Below are positions 52,062 through 61,548 of a stretch of DNA of 64,000 nt, piece after piece. Under the pieces are notes generated by a model, which saw nothing but the letters and a program-made list of their open reading frames with translations, was not told where the DNA came from and did no database searches. Position 1 is the first letter of the stretch, and each line of letters begins with the position of its first letter. Source of the stretch: JAIXWP01 sp046309775 (GTDB taxonomy: Bacteria; Bacteroidota; Bacteroidia; Flavobacteriales_D; Sanyastnellaceae); contig JBKCOM010000039.1 of assembly GCA_046309775.1 (NCBI GenBank), positions 1 to 64,000 on the forward strand, written 5' to 3'. The position numbers and the translations under genes were made by a program.

Positions 52062-52982
52062 TTAGAAGTAACGTGGTGATCTTACTTTCAGGTTGACATC
52101 TTTTCCAAAGTCAACTCCCAGCATCAATTCATGTGAGCCAGTGCTGTAGTTGCCGATGTCGGTGGTGGTTAGATCATATGCATACCCCAATCGGAGCATT
52201 TCAGTGATATTCCATTCAGCCATAACGACCATTGCGTCACCCGTGCGGTAACCGGCGCCAAGCCAAAATTTATTGAAGAATAATAAATTACAATTAATAT
52301 CTGCTTGAAGTGGGGCCTCTCCTTGATATTTGATAAGCACCGAAGGCTTCACAGCAAACACACTGCTGTGTTCGTAAACATAGCCAGCGTTCAAGTAAGT
52401 GTGTGATCTGAAGAAGCGTTCGTTTACAGTCACGGTCGGAAGAATTTCGTCATCCATCGCAAAGATCACGGGCATAGAAATACCTGCAAACCAATTGCGC
52501 TCGTAGTAGTATAAACCAGCGCCAAACTTTGGAATGAATTGCGATTGAATGTTAGCACTGTGTGTTGGATCATTTGCATCAAACGTCACGAGATCATTCA
52601 AACGCGCTGAGTAAAATGCACCGCCTACACGGATACCAGCTGCTAATCTTCCGCGACCTGTGCTCACTTTCGCTGAGAAGTTGACTCCAATATCCTGCTG
52701 TGATGTTACACCAATTTTGTCGTTTGAAAAATTAAGTCCAATACCCAGTCTGCGATTTGCCAAAGGACCATCAATGGCAAATGTCTGGGTGGTTGGTGCT
52801 CCTTCGAATCCTACCCATTGCGAGCGATGCAAAATGCTCGCGCCAAAATATGGGTGTGAACCAGCGTAAGCAGGGTTTAATACCAAGCCATTAAACATGT
52901 ATTGGCTAATCATGATTTCTTGCTGCGCCATCGCTCCTAAACTAATTGCGATAACTGTTATGAGGGAGAATATCTTTTTCAT
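52062..52982 (-). CDS. PorP/SprF family type IX secretion outer-membrane protein
   Basis: Start taken at the ATG at 52982 (MKKIFSLITVIAISLGAMAQ, a good signal peptide); a further in-frame start at 53018 exists. The mature protein has the family blocks ISQYMFNGLVLNPAYAGSHP, GASILHRSQWVGFEGAPTT and NRRLGIGLNFSNDKIGVT. It is a beta-barrel that anchors or helps display surface proteins with type B sorting domains. It lies 42 bp after the adhesin gene and 24 bp before the PorE-like gene. Confidence 0.92.
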   Translation of the reverse strand: MKKIFSLITVIAISLGAMAQQEIMISQYMFNGLVLNPAYAGSHPYFGASILHRSQWVGFEGAPTTQTFAIDGPLANRRLGIGLNFSNDKIGVTSQQDIGVNFSAKVSTGRGRLAAGIRVGGAFYSARLNDLVTFDANDPTHSANIQSQFIPKFGAGLYYYERNWFAGISMPVIFAMDDEILPTVTVNERFFRSHTYLNAGYVYEHSSVFAVKPSVLIKYQGEAPLQADINCNLLFFNKFWLGAGYRTGDAMVVMAEWNITEMLRLGYAYDLTTTDIGNYSTGSHELMLGVDFGKDVNLKVRSPRYF

Positions 52983-53024
52983 GGTCATGTTCTTTTTTTG
53001 TGTTACTACTTTTTTCATCTTCTG

Positions 53025-56000
53025 TTATCTTCTTAGATCAACGTATGTTTCAAATGCGAAACTTCCGCTGGTGAATATGATAAAGTAGGTACCATCTGGG
53101 AGTTCTTCTCCATCGCTGTTTTGACCTCTCCAGTCTTGATTATAATTCGTTTTTTCATAAACGACGTTACCCCATCTATTGAAGACTTTGAAATCGTTGT
53201 TGCGATACTTTTCAAGTCCTCTAATGAAATAGATGTCGTTGAAGCCATCCCCATTTGGTGTGAGACCTGTCATCCATTCAATGACGCTTGGTTCGGTCAA
53301 TACAAATGTTGAGTCGATGGTACATCCGTTTGCATCCTCCACAGTAAGGGTGTAGGAACCTGCAAGAAGATTCGCGACGTCTTGTGGCTCTGGAAGAGTT
53401 TGGATATGGTTCCAATCATAAATATACTGGCCAGTGCCACCTTCAACTTCGATATCTATTGCACCATCGCTGCCGCCATTTACGCTGACGTTGAATCCAC
53501 CATCATATAAACTTAAAGTCGCCTCAATGGTAATTTGATCTGGGCTTGAAATAGTGTATTGCTCTTGACCTGTGCAGCCTGCCTCGTCTTCCCATGATAG
53601 AGTGTATATTCCTTCCGAAAGGTTTGATATTCCTTCGCCACCTGGGATCGGTTCGAGATTGTAGGTCCAATCAAATGTTGGAGTGCCTGTAGCATCTACG
53701 AAAAGGATATTGATACCCCCATCCGTCAAGCCAAAACATGAAATACCAAACACCTCTGCACTTACTGTAGGTTCGATTGACCCAGCAACTGCAACTTGAA
53801 TGGTCTCTGTACAACCCGAATCATCGGTGACAGTTACACTGTAGCTACCTCCACACAAATTTAACTGTTGGATATCACCGTCGATGGTGCCAGTGCCTGT
53901 CCAATCGATGTTGTAATTACCACTGCCGCCGGTGATAGAGATGGTTATTGCACCGTTGCATGCTCCACAAGTGGTAGCCTCAGCAACTGCCGTGACTGCT
54001 ATTGGGGAGAAGTTATCGGTGGTGATACAGGTGGTAGTTTCGCACCCGTTAGAGTCTGTTACCGTCACACAATACTCGTCATTACCTTCTACGGTGATGC
54101 AGTTTGTGGTTTCGTTATTTTCCCAAAGAACGCTATATGTTCCACTTCCTCCAACGATCGATGCACACAGCAAGCTTTCGCCCGTTTCGCAGTTATACTG
54201 TTCAGTGATTTCCACCAGTAGTGGTGCTGGTTCTATTAAAGTGAAGACTTCGGTGGTGGTACATCCAATCCCGTCGGTAATTTCTGCAGTATATGTGCCA
54301 GCACAAAGACCTTCTACTGAGCCAGTGTTTGTGATGGATAGCTCAGGCCAATTTACGGTATAGTCAGGTTCTCCGCCAATAATAACCAAGTTAATACTGC
54401 CATCGCACGCACCTGCGCAAGAGACGTTTACACCACCATCAAAAAGAGAAATATTCGCGTTCACTACTATCGGTGCAGGCTCAGTCAATTCAAATTGAAG
54501 TAATTCGCTACAGCCATTTTCATCTGTCACCAATACCTCATAGAATCCAGCGCAAAGGTTGGTTTGATCCTCTAGTGGATCAAGACCATTGCCATCATCC
54601 CACAAATATGTATACCCAGGTACGCCTCCTGTCACAGTAAGGTCGATAGAACCATCACATGCGCCGTTACAAGAAATATTGTAGTTGCCGGGATAATTGC
54701 TCAGCGTCGAATTGATTTCAAGAGGTGTTGGAGGCTCTGTAATATTGAAACACTCGGTGACAATGCAACCAGAAGCATCAGTAACCTCTACGCAATAGAT
54801 TCCTGCGCACAAGTCATTGATGGTTTCTGAATTTCCGATTACCTCGTTTGCACTATTTGTCCAAACTATAGTAAATGGAGCCACTCCATTTGTGATTAAA
54901 GCTGTTAAGCTTCCAGTACAATCGCCGTTACAATTAAGAGTAAAGGTTTGGCCTGGTAGAACAGTGTTTGGTTGAATGAGTACCTCGAAAGAGTCTGGAG
55001 ATTCCAAAACAGTCTCAAGTGAAAACTCACATCCAGACGCATCTATCACGTTGATAAAATATGTACCGTCGCAAAGTCCTGAGATAAAGCTACCATCGAT
55101 GCTATTTCCGAGTTCATCCGTGATAGTTACTGTGTAGGGCGCAGTGCCTCCCGAAGGAGTAACGCTGATTGTACCATCACATTCACCAACGCATGGTGTC
55201 GGTTGAATCACATCGGCCACTGCTGTTAGTGGCTGTGGCTCATCTACGCAATATGTAAATGTTTGCTCACAGTCAAAGCTATCAATGATCGTTAACTCAT
55301 AACAACCGGGATCGAGGTTGGTCAATGTTGTAGCGTCATTTGCATTGGGAGCTACCGATGGGCTCCATAGATAGTTTACAATCACACCCGAACCACCGCT
55401 AATGTTTGGAGTAATGGTTCCGTCATTCTGCCCAAAACACGAAACAGGGGTGATGATTGGATTACTTAGAATCGGCAAAGGCTCTGTGAGATTGATTGTT
55501 GTTGTTGCCAAACATCCATTAGCATCGGTTACGTTTACGGCATAGGTGCCACCAGGTAGTCCAGTGATAAATGAAGCATTAGCGTCGTTACCGTACTGGG
55601 TAACATCAACAGACCATTCGATAAAATAACATTCTGGAGCGAAGGCTACGCAGTCGGGTGTGCCGCCGCTTGCTGTCAATGATATTGAACCATCGCTGGC
55701 GCCATTGCAGCTCACGTCAAATAAACCATTCGCATCACTTGGTGTGCTCACGAATAAGGTAATGACTTGTGGAGCTTGCAAGCAGATTTCTTCTGATACC
55801 TGACAGCCTGTAGCGTCTGTAACAGTGACTGTGTAGCAACAATCAAGAAGATTATTAATATCCTGCGCAGAGTTGCCAAATATTATACATCCATTTGAAG
55901 TCCATTGATAAGTATAAGGACCTGTTCCTCCAGCGACCTCAATGTCAATGCTACCATTGTTTTGGCCAAAACAAGCAGGATTCACTACGTTAGCAATGCT

Positions 56001-58907
56001 AATTACTATTGGATCGGGTTCGGTAATTTCAAAATTGTAGAAGCCTTCGCAGCCGGTACCAGAAACCACTTGAAGGAAGTATTCTCCTGCACATAAGTTG
56101 GAAACATCTTCAAGATTTGAAATGACATCGCCATTAGAATTTGTCCAGACATAAGTGTATGACGCTATTGGTGTCATGGTTACGTTTATGCTTCCATCAC
56201 AAGCATTTCCGCAAGTAGCGTTGACAACATTAGAGCTCAAAGAAAAGTCTTCAGTTCCTACGTTGATAGTGAATTCGCGGCTGCAACCAAGTGCATCGGT
56301 TACGACCAAAGTATAAGCACCACTATTGACACCTAACAGATCTTCCGTATTACAAGGTGAACAGCTCGGTCCGTTGTAAACATAGCTGTATGGACCTCCG
56401 TGACCACCTGTTGTTGAGTTGATTTGAATTTCACCTAATCCTGCATTTTCATTACCGCAAGGGTTAGATACAGTGGTAAAGGAGATTTGAATTTGAGGCA
56501 CGCAGGTTACATCGACAGTAATTGATTCTTCGCAACCGTTGGCATCGGTGGCTGTAAATGTGTAAACACCGCATGCGAGGCCACTCACATCTTCTGTCGC
56601 AGCAATTACTTGACCAGCGCTATTAGTCCATTCAAATGTATATGGCGCAGTGCCATTGCTCGCAGTGACTTCAATTGCACCGTCTGTAGCTCCTGGGCAG
56701 CTTGTGTTAAAGCCGCCGGGATAGATTGTTACGTTATCCAAAACAACCTGCAACGGGTCAATCGGAGGATTCACTACAATGTCAAGCGTGTTTCCGCTCG
56801 AACAGCCGTTTACATCTGTGACACTTACTTGATAATTTCCTGTTGGAATATTAGCCAACACAGGCGTTTGATTTGCTGGGAAACCGGCCCATTGGTAGAA
56901 ATAGGGTGAACAACCTCCTGTCGCGTCCACAGTGATAGAACCAGTTGAGGTTCCATCGCAGAGAACGTCTACTGTGCCAATTAGGTTTACAAATAATTCC
57001 TCAGGCTGTGTAATTACTACAATGTTTTCTAGTGTACAACCCGCTGCATCTGTTACTCTGAAGGTGTATGTTCCAGCGCAGAGACCGGTTGCGTTTTGAG
57101 TGTTTAAAACAACATTATTGCTAGCATCTAACCATTGGAAGGTTAGTGGAGCAACACCTCCTGAAACACTCACGTTTACAGCACCATCACATTCACCGAA
57201 ACAAGAGATCGGGAAACATCCATTTAATAGGATGTCTACATCTGTGATGGTAAGAACGTTGAGTTCAAAGATTGTGACACAACCTGATGCAACACAACCT
57301 GATGCATCTTCGACTTCAACGCAATACTCTCCATCCTCAAGGTTTTGTGGGTCTTCTATATCAGAAGTGAATCCAGCTGGACCTGTCCAAGAATATGTAT
57401 ATGGAGGATTCGCATTCAGTACAGTCAAATCTATAGAACCATTGCCTCCGTTTGGACAAGTGACAGGATCGCTGTCGATACCTAGACTGATGAATGAAAC
57501 ACCAATGGTGATTTCATCTGAGGAAATACAGTTCGCAACTTGAGATGTTAACGTGTACGTTGTGGTGGTGTTTGGGCATGCGGTGGGAGTGAGTGTCGTT
57601 GGGTTTTGTAAATTGTCAAGTGGAGACCAGACAAAAGACGAACTACCTTGAACTACTGCGTTTCCAGTGAGTTCGACGCACTGTCCATTACAAATGATAG
57701 CGTTGTCTGGCTGAATGTCGACTTCTAAGAAATCTTCAATGAAAAAATTGGTACTATCCAAAAACTCCGGTGAAGAGCAAAGGGGATTTGCCAGATAAAT
57801 CGTAAGGAATTCCGAACCTTCCACAATTTGATCTGCGAAGGCGTCTATGGGCACAGAAACACTTGTTTGATTTGCTGGTATTACGATGCTGATCGGCTCG
57901 CCAGGAACGCCATTGCCGAGAAGGGTGTAGTCTACACCATTGATTGCGTTTCCTCCAATGTAGTATGTTACGTTTTGTGGAAATGGAGTAGCTTCATTTC
58001 TTGAGAAAGTTATTATACCGCTATTACAGCCTTCGATCATATAGTCAACACCACCCGCAGTCGTTGTTGCCACGACTATAGGATTAGATTCAATTTGTGA
58101 AATCAATACGTTTGAATCATAAATTCTATCGCTACCATCAGCAATAACTAATGTCAAGTGATAGGTTTCGCAAGGGATAAGATTTCCAACCGCCGCTACA
58201 AGGTCAACAGTGAAGCCATCAAACTGGAAGCCTTGACCAGGAGGAGTAAAGTTGTTTACCCAATATTGCGAGTTGGTATTCGCATTCACTGTATTAATTG
58301 CTACTACAGTACTTGTATTTGGAACGAGTGCAATATTCACATCTGTGCCGATGTTTGGGCCAGAGATGTAAAATCCGAAGACGTCATTAAAAGGAGATCC
58401 AACCCATTCATTGTACTCCTCAGATGCGAATGTGTATCTGAATCGCAGAGAGTCACCTTGAGGCACAATATCAAACTCTATTTGAGCAGCATCGAATGTG
58501 TTGCGCGTTTGAGCCTGATTGAGCAGAAGGCTACCAGGAGCATTATTGTCGTAATTGGAGCAATTCAGACAAGTGAATGTTGGAGCAGGTCCGAGCTGTG
58601 GCAAGCCAGATTCGTCGTTCGGGCCAACTGCATTGATGGCTTTACCAGTAGAAAGGATAATTCCCTCAGAGGTCCCAATTTCCGTTCCCGTGATGTTGTA
58701 GTAGCCATATGCTCCGTTTGCAGCTGTTACTTGAATGTTTGAAATCTGCACGCCAGGTCCAACAAGATTTTGAACCATCTCTTGAATTGGCATTGCTGTG
58801 TCTACGCTCAAAGTTCCAGGAACCTGCTGCGCAAAGAGATTTGTACCGAGCATAAGGCTCAAAAGTGTAACGAACAACACTATACTAGATCGTAGTGTTC
58901 TTTTCAT
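53025..58907 (-). CDS. Giant SprB-repeat adhesin with type B gliding-motility C-terminal domain
   Basis: A 1960-residue surface protein. A signal peptide (LFVTLLSLMLGTNLFAQQ) is followed by a choice-of-anchor L domain (about 35-290; FRYTFASEEYNEWVGSPFND), a Calx-beta-like segment (about 290-395), a PKD-like segment, then about 17 SprB repeats (pattern CNGACDGSI...GGT.PYTY.W...L.AG.Y.V.VTDANGC). The last 85 residues (WMTGLTPNGDGFNDIYFI; FKVFNRWGNVVYEKT) are a gliding-motility-associated type B sorting domain. It should be exported by T9SS and displayed with the PorP/SprF and PorE-like proteins encoded next. The role is probably adhesion or motility. Confidence 0.95.
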   Translation of the reverse strand: MKRTLRSSIVLFVTLLSLMLGTNLFAQQVPGTLSVDTAMPIQEMVQNLVGPGVQISNIQVTAANGAYGYYNITGTEIGTSEGIILSTGKAINAVGPNDESGLPQLGPAPTFTCLNCSNYDNNAPGSLLLNQAQTRNTFDAAQIEFDIVPQGDSLRFRYTFASEEYNEWVGSPFNDVFGFYISGPNIGTDVNIALVPNTSTVVAINTVNANTNSQYWVNNFTPPGQGFQFDGFTVDLVAAVGNLIPCETYHLTLVIADGSDRIYDSNVLISQIESNPIVVATTTAGGVDYMIEGCNSGIITFSRNEATPFPQNVTYYIGGNAINGVDYTLLGNGVPGEPISIVIPANQTSVSVPIDAFADQIVEGSEFLTIYLANPLCSSPEFLDSTNFFIEDFLEVDIQPDNAIICNGQCVELTGNAVVQGSSSFVWSPLDNLQNPTTLTPTACPNTTTTYTLTSQVANCISSDEITIGVSFISLGIDSDPVTCPNGGNGSIDLTVLNANPPYTYSWTGPAGFTSDIEDPQNLEDGEYCVEVEDASGCVASGCVTIFELNVLTITDVDILLNGCFPISCFGECDGAVNVSVSGGVAPLTFQWLDASNNVVLNTQNATGLCAGTYTFRVTDAAGCTLENIVVITQPEELFVNLIGTVDVLCDGTSTGSITVDATGGCSPYFYQWAGFPANQTPVLANIPTGNYQVSVTDVNGCSSGNTLDIVVNPPIDPLQVVLDNVTIYPGGFNTSCPGATDGAIEVTASNGTAPYTFEWTNSAGQVIAATEDVSGLACGVYTFTATDANGCEESITVDVTCVPQIQISFTTVSNPCGNENAGLGEIQINSTTGGHGGPYSYVYNGPSCSPCNTEDLLGVNSGAYTLVVTDALGCSREFTINVGTEDFSLSSNVVNATCGNACDGSINVTMTPIASYTYVWTNSNGDVISNLEDVSNLCAGEYFLQVVSGTGCEGFYNFEITEPDPIVISIANVVNPACFGQNNGSIDIEVAGGTGPYTYQWTSNGCIIFGNSAQDINNLLDCCYTVTVTDATGCQVSEEICLQAPQVITLFVSTPSDANGLFDVSCNGASDGSISLTASGGTPDCVAFAPECYFIEWSVDVTQYGNDANASFITGLPGGTYAVNVTDANGCLATTTINLTEPLPILSNPIITPVSCFGQNDGTITPNISGGSGVIVNYLWSPSVAPNANDATTLTNLDPGCYELTIIDSFDCEQTFTYCVDEPQPLTAVADVIQPTPCVGECDGTISVTPSGGTAPYTVTITDELGNSIDGSFISGLCDGTYFINVIDASGCEFSLETVLESPDSFEVLIQPNTVLPGQTFTLNCNGDCTGSLTALITNGVAPFTIVWTNSANEVIGNSETINDLCAGIYCVEVTDASGCIVTECFNITEPPTPLEINSTLSNYPGNYNISCNGACDGSIDLTVTGGVPGYTYLWDDGNGLDPLEDQTNLCAGFYEVLVTDENGCSELLQFELTEPAPIVVNANISLFDGGVNVSCAGACDGSINLVIIGGEPDYTVNWPELSITNTGSVEGLCAGTYTAEITDGIGCTTTEVFTLIEPAPLLVEITEQYNCETGESLLCASIVGGSGTYSVLWENNETTNCITVEGNDEYCVTVTDSNGCETTTCITTDNFSPIAVTAVAEATTCGACNGAITISITGGSGNYNIDWTGTGTIDGDIQQLNLCGGSYSVTVTDDSGCTETIQVAVAGSIEPTVSAEVFGISCFGLTDGGINILFVDATGTPTFDWTYNLEPIPGGEGISNLSEGIYTLSWEDEAGCTGQEQYTISSPDQITIEATLSLYDGGFNVSVNGGSDGAIDIEVEGGTGQYIYDWNHIQTLPEPQDVANLLAGSYTLTVEDANGCTIDSTFVLTEPSVIEWMTGLTPNGDGFNDIYFIRGLEKYRNNDFKVFNRWGNVVYEKTNYNQDWRGQNSDGEELPDGTYFIIFTSGSFAFETYVDLRR

Positions 58908-58945
58908 ACCAAAAGGTTTATTGTGATATTATTAATTGCAATGAA

Positions 58946-59314
58946 TTAGTTGCGTCCGTAACGCGCTGCTTGACAACGAGACATGAATCTCTCGTCGTTG
59001 AAATCTGAAAGGTGCTTTAGACTCCCTAGACCGAAGGTTGAGGTTTTCGATTGAAATGCTTCAAAAGCCTTTGCCCCCGTCAAGGACTTATCTTTAATTT
59101 TTACAGAAATTACTTTAGCGGGAACGCATGCTTCTCCAAGTTCGAATTGGCTGTTGTTCTGAAACTCTTTGAAAAGTTTGCCGTAATTATCAGCTGTTAG
59201 ATTGCTACAATCGATGTAGATGATGCCGTCTTGAGTTGGTGAAGTTTGAGCGTAAGATGTTGTTATAGATACAAAAAAACACACAAAAGCCACAAGAGCT
59301 AACGTCTTTTGCAT
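58946..59314 (-). CDS. Small secreted protein upstream of the adhesin
   Basis: Start taken at 59314 (MQKTLALVAFVCFFVSITTS, signal peptide ending SYAQ); an ATG at 59326 adds four residues. The mature part is about 100 residues, mixed alpha/beta, with three cysteines (IDCSNL, GEACVP, SRCQAA). No family recognised. It is 38 bp upstream of the adhesin start and in the same direction, so probably the first gene of the adhesin-PorP-PorE operon. Confidence 0.72.
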   Translation of the reverse strand: MQKTLALVAFVCFFVSITTSYAQTSPTQDGIIYIDCSNLTADNYGKLFKEFQNNSQFELGEACVPAKVISVKIKDKSLTGAKAFEAFQSKTSTFGLGSLKHLSDFNDERFMSRCQAARYGRN

Positions 59315-59458
59315 AGCGTTGGTCATTAAATTTGTTTAGGTGGGTGCGCAAATAGGCCGCACATCCGTGCAAATATCGTTAAATTAGCTCGTAGTTTCAA
59401 AATAATTGTCACATGTCTAAGTGACTTTAAAACAATACATAATAAAGGAGCTTTGTTT

Positions 59459-60229
59459 TTAAAGTCGTTGTCGGTTTAGCTCAAACATGATAATTCCGGC
59501 GGCTACCGAAACGTTAAGAGAAGAGGTTTGTCCAAACATGGGTATTTTACCCAAAGCATCCGCTTTTCTGATGAATTCATCTGAAATCCCAGTGTCTTCG
59601 GCTCCCATGATGATACAAATCGGTCCAGTCATATCTACATCTTGAATGAGGGTATCCGTTTTTTCGGTGCATCCCACCAATCTGATTCCTGATGACTGTA
59701 GAATATTAATGATTGCCCCTGCAGATTTTACGCGACATACGGGAATATGAAAGAGCGCACCAGCAGAAGTTTTTACAGCATCTTCATTAATTTGAGCAGA
59801 TCCTTTTTCTGGAACTATCACCGCCTGAAATCCTTGACATTCTGCCGTTCTGCAGATGGCTCCGAAGTTTCTCACGTCAGTTACGCCGTCGAGGTATAGG
59901 AGCTTCGGTGTTATGCCCTTTTCGTAGGTTTGAGCAATGATTTCCTCTACACTACCAAATGAAATAGGGGAGGTAAACCCGATGATGCCTTGATGATTGG
60001 AGCGCGTGAGTTGATCAAGCTTTTCTTGCGGTACTTGTTGGGATGGAATTTGATTATCGGAAAGTAATTTTCTAACATGGGTGTATAAGTCCCCTTTCAA
60101 CCCTTTTTGAATAAGGATTTTATCGAACTCCTTACCAGAGGCGATAGCTTCTTCAATAGCTCGAAAGCCAATAATCATATTATTTCGAGCGGGCGCCGCA
60201 GGACGCGGCTTGTAATTTCTTGAATTCAA
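59459..60229 (-). CDS. rlmB: 23S rRNA (guanosine-2'-O)-methyltransferase RlmB
   Basis: A 256-residue SpoU/TrmH-family methyltransferase that would modify G2251 of 23S rRNA. An N-terminal L30e-like substrate-binding domain (about 15-90; IGFRAIEEAIASGKEFDKIL) precedes the knotted SPOUT domain with motifs DGVTDVRNFGAICRTAE, IIMGAEDTGIS and SLNVSVAAGIIMFE. It is separated from the GWxTD gene by 9 bp in one operon. Confidence 0.93.
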   Translation of the reverse strand: MNSRNYKPRPAAPARNNMIIGFRAIEEAIASGKEFDKILIQKGLKGDLYTHVRKLLSDNQIPSQQVPQEKLDQLTRSNHQGIIGFTSPISFGSVEEIIAQTYEKGITPKLLYLDGVTDVRNFGAICRTAECQGFQAVIVPEKGSAQINEDAVKTSAGALFHIPVCRVKSAGAIINILQSSGIRLVGCTEKTDTLIQDVDMTGPICIIMGAEDTGISDEFIRKADALGKIPMFGQTSSLNVSVAAGIIMFELNRQRL

Positions 60230-60238
60230 CTTTTTTCC

Positions 60239-61510
60239 TTAATTGATGTAAATTCTTCCGTTGCGCCAAGCTGTCACCATCCGTTCCCAATGAGTTTTAA
60301 ACATTGGGTCTCTGCGAAGAATGTAAACATTGTCACTCCATGCGCTTTCAGACTTAGTAAAAACAAACTTTAATCCCGTTCCATTGCTATCATCACCATA
60401 AGTCCAAGTTTGTTGAGTAGCGGTGCTTGTAATTTTAGTCGGTTCGCCAAACACCAAATAAATCATTCCTCTATCTGTTCTCCAGCCTTCGGTGTACGAA
60501 TTGAAATGCGTATTTGCTATTTGAACGCGGTCGTAATATTCTGCAATCAGCGCTCGTGCCCGATCTTTACTACCGCCACATTCAATCCAAAACAAGTCGA
60601 CCTTTTCTTTTGGATTTCTTGCCTTAGTAATGTTTTCGAACTCTTGTTTTGTGGTCAAATATCTAAGCGGAGGATGTAACTCACTTTTCTTTTTTACTTC
60701 AGGATAATCATGGCTAAAGGCCACGAAAGCGTACCCTGAATTTGGGGTTTCTGCCGTGCTTATTATTTGTAAATTTTGAGAAACATAATGTTCGGCAACG
60801 CCGTTTTCAAATCGCAAGGTTTTCTTAATGGCATCAGATATATTGGGCGTTTCGGGAGTGGCAATGCTGAATGGTGCTGGAGGCAGCTTGATGTCAGAAT
60901 TGTATTCGAAAATAAATAGCTTCGATAACTCAATATTCCTAAGGCTCTCAATGATGATACTGTCGCCCTTTAGAATCTGCATAGGTGAAACGGCTAGACC
61001 TGTAGATTGATTTATAACTAAAAAGTTCTGCCTATTGCTTCGGTTTGACTTGTCCAGAACAATGCTGGTGGTGTATTCACTATTTCTTTGTACGTCACTG
61101 ATTTTTACCTGCAAGTTGTATGTGCCCTCTTTCAAAGAAAGCATTGCTTTAAAGACCGAGGCTTTTCGCTGCTCAGAGATGACATCCTTGAAGTAAAATG
61201 TACCGCTATCTGCAAAGCTCTTGTTCGAACCTTCGAGTTTGTATAGGCTGTATTTAAACGAAACGTAGGATGTGTAGTCTTTTGTCCCCAGTTTTCTTGC
61301 GTAAAGAAGCTTGCTGGAGTTGATCGAACAATAAACTGCTGTACTGTCATCACTGGCGTGGTAGGCAAAGACATCTGCTGTAAGACTTTGAAATTGATTG
61401 CTGGGATTTGTCGCCTCACTTGAGGAGGTTTTTGATGTCGATTTGCACGCGACCATCGCACCAAAGGCAATAAAGAAAATTAGGCTATATGGAAGTGACC
61501 TGGCAATCAT
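60239..61510 (-). CDS. GWxTD-domain lipoprotein
   Basis: A 423-residue exported protein with a lipoprotein-type signal (SLIFFIAFGAMVAC). The diagnostic C-terminal segment is YTEGWRTDRGMIYLVFGEPT, after which the family is named. FKSHWERM and VTAWRNGRIY complete the end. The family occurs widely in Bacteroidota and has no firmly known function, although an envelope role is likely. It lies between the TamA/BamA-like gene and rlmB. Confidence 0.9.
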   Translation of the reverse strand: MIARSLPYSLIFFIAFGAMVACKSTSKTSSSEATNPSNQFQSLTADVFAYHASDDSTAVYCSINSSKLLYARKLGTKDYTSYVSFKYSLYKLEGSNKSFADSGTFYFKDVISEQRKASVFKAMLSLKEGTYNLQVKISDVQRNSEYTTSIVLDKSNRSNRQNFLVINQSTGLAVSPMQILKGDSIIIESLRNIELSKLFIFEYNSDIKLPPAPFSIATPETPNISDAIKKTLRFENGVAEHYVSQNLQIISTAETPNSGYAFVAFSHDYPEVKKKSELHPPLRYLTTKQEFENITKARNPKEKVDLFWIECGGSKDRARALIAEYYDRVQIANTHFNSYTEGWRTDRGMIYLVFGEPTKITSTATQQTWTYGDDSNGTGLKFVFTKSESAWSDNVYILRRDPMFKTHWERMVTAWRNGRIYIN

Positions 61511-61548
61511 AACTGTGGCGAATTTAAGGATTCACAATTGCTTTTGAA

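Noticed and set aside
58158..58742. 194-codon plus-strand open frame inside the adhesin gene
   Set aside because: Antisense shadow of the choice-of-anchor L region; composition is random-looking and there is no start context.
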